In this document: in pieces, positions 16,740-16,952 of the stretch | Layout of the letters: each line of letters starts with the position of its first letter | Numbering within the stretch: the first letter of the stretch is position 1 | Source: Rikenellaceae bacterium | Lineage (GTDB): Bacteria > Bacteroidota > Bacteroidia > Bacteroidales > UBA932 | Direction of reading: 5' to 3' | Assembly: GCA_900769905.1 (NCBI GenBank) | Contig: CAAGIL010000239.1 | Span: forward strand, 1 to 16,952 | Length of the DNA stretch: 16,952 nt | Position numbers and translations under genes: made by a program | The notes under the pieces: generated by a model | Databases searched by the model: none | Seen by the model: the letters and a program-made list of their open reading frames with translations, nothing else | What the model was told of the DNA's origin: nothing

Positions 16740-16772
16740 GGCCTGACCGACATCAGTTGGCCGGGCCTTTTT
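16740..16772 (+). terminator. Intrinsic terminator of ackA-pduL
   Basis: A 12-position stem (16740-16751 with 16756-16767), closed by an ATCA loop, has one A/C mismatch and two G-T wobbles and starts with a GGCC/GGCC base. Five T residues follow at 16768-16772. It lies 28 bases after the pduL stop. Confidence 0.8.
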
Positions 16773-16820
16773 ATTGGGGTTTCCGCCCCAACCTTTTTTA
16801 CTGGGGTTCCACCCCAAACC
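16771..16820 (+). repeat. Two near-identical G4/C4 hairpin units, about 27-base period
   Basis: Copy 1 starts TTATTGGGGTTTCCGCCCCAA at 16771 and copy 2 TTACTGGGGTTCCACCCCAA at 16798. Each folds into a 6-bp stem (copy 2: TGGGGT at 16802-16807 with ACCCCA at 16811-16816). Both copies are preceded by a T-run. A probable third copy begins at 16940 (TACTGGGGCTCCC) and is cut by the window end. No known element was recognised. Confidence 0.6.
16774..16799 (+). terminator. Second hairpin with T-run, first copy of G4/C4 repeat
   Basis: TTGGGG (16774-16779) pairs with CCCCAA (16786-16791) around a six-base loop. CC and six T follow (16794-16799). It could act as a backup terminator directly after the main one, but it is also the first copy of a repeated hairpin unit. 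Confidence 0.5.
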
Positions 16821-16822
16821 CC

Positions 16823-16876
16823 GGCGCTGCGCGAAGCTATCGCGCAAGCCCACCCTGCTTTCGCTTCGCGGCCGCC
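16823..16876 (+). repeat. GC-rich inverted repeat with alternative hairpins
   Basis: CGCGAAGC (16830-16837) and GCTTCGCG (16863-16870) are perfectly complementary, and the outer GGCG/CGCC can extend the stem past a small bulge. The left arm can instead form a compact hairpin GCGCGA/TCGCGC (16829-16834 with 16840-16845, loop AGCTA). The two folds exclude each other. Confidence 0.5.
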
Positions 16877-16952
16877 TGATGGCGGGGGAGTGGCAAGGTT
16901 CAAGCGATGGCAAAGTCACGGGCCGGGGCGGTCTATCCATACTGGGGCTCCC

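Larger units (their letters stand above)
16712..16952. other. Non-coding tail of the window
   Basis: About 240 bases without a supportable gene. It holds the ackA-pduL terminator, the G4/C4 hairpin repeats, the GC-rich inverted repeat and, from about 16877, roughly 60 GC-rich bases in which I see no gene or promoter. The third repeat copy at the edge suggests the structured region continues beyond the window. Confidence 0.6.

Noticed and set aside
16771..16952. CRISPR array interpretation of the tail repeats.
   Set aside because: Two copies are directly adjacent with no spacer of regular length, stems are short and no cas gene is present.

Overview
The window looks like chromosomal core from a high-GC member of the Bacteroidota, most likely Bacteroidales. 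Evidence: the AddAB-like helicase/nuclease pair in Bacteroidota style, a DUF4290 gene, a FISUMP-domain lipoprotein, poor Shine-Dalgarno signals at most starts, and promoter boxes of the TAnnTTTG type described for the Bacteroides primary sigma factor. The genus cannot be fixed from the sequence alone. Coding density is very high: apart from the last 240 bases no gap exceeds 90 bases.

Positions 1-8078 (+ strand) read as one tight transcription unit: the 3' end of an alanine racemase (probably a MurF-Alr fusion), an exported C1-family aminopeptidase (PepC/bleomycin hydrolase type), an AddB-like nuclease, an AddA/UvrD-like helicase-nuclease overlapping it by 4 bases, and an MltD-like lytic transglycosylase. 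The unit mixes peptidoglycan metabolism with double-strand break repair.

Positions 8081-12662 (- strand) hold apbE (FAD:protein FMN transferase lipoprotein), then DUF4290, ftsK and a short LolA-like gene. The last three are 2-5 bases apart and look like one operon behind its own promoter; apbE has a separate predicted promoter. FtsK followed by LolA is also the order in E. coli.

Positions 12729-13751 (+) encode a FISUMP-domain lipoprotein. It converges with a small ComEC/Rec2-like membrane protein (13754-14818, -). A divergent promoter region (14819-14908) leads on the other side into acetate kinase and a PduL-type phosphotransacylase (14909-16711, +). Those two would interconvert acyl-CoA, acyl phosphate and carboxylate with ATP formation. 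A strong intrinsic terminator closes that pair.

Positions 16712-16952 are non-coding and hold that terminator, a repeated G4/C4 hairpin unit (two full copies and the start of a third at the window edge) and a larger inverted repeat. This tail is the least explained part of the window. I found no mobile element, CRISPR array, tRNA or rRNA, and nothing that I can support as a wholly new multi-gene system. The best leads are the terminal hairpin repeats, the DUF4290-FtsK-LolA operon with an internally duplicated DUF4290 protein, and the shortened ComEC.
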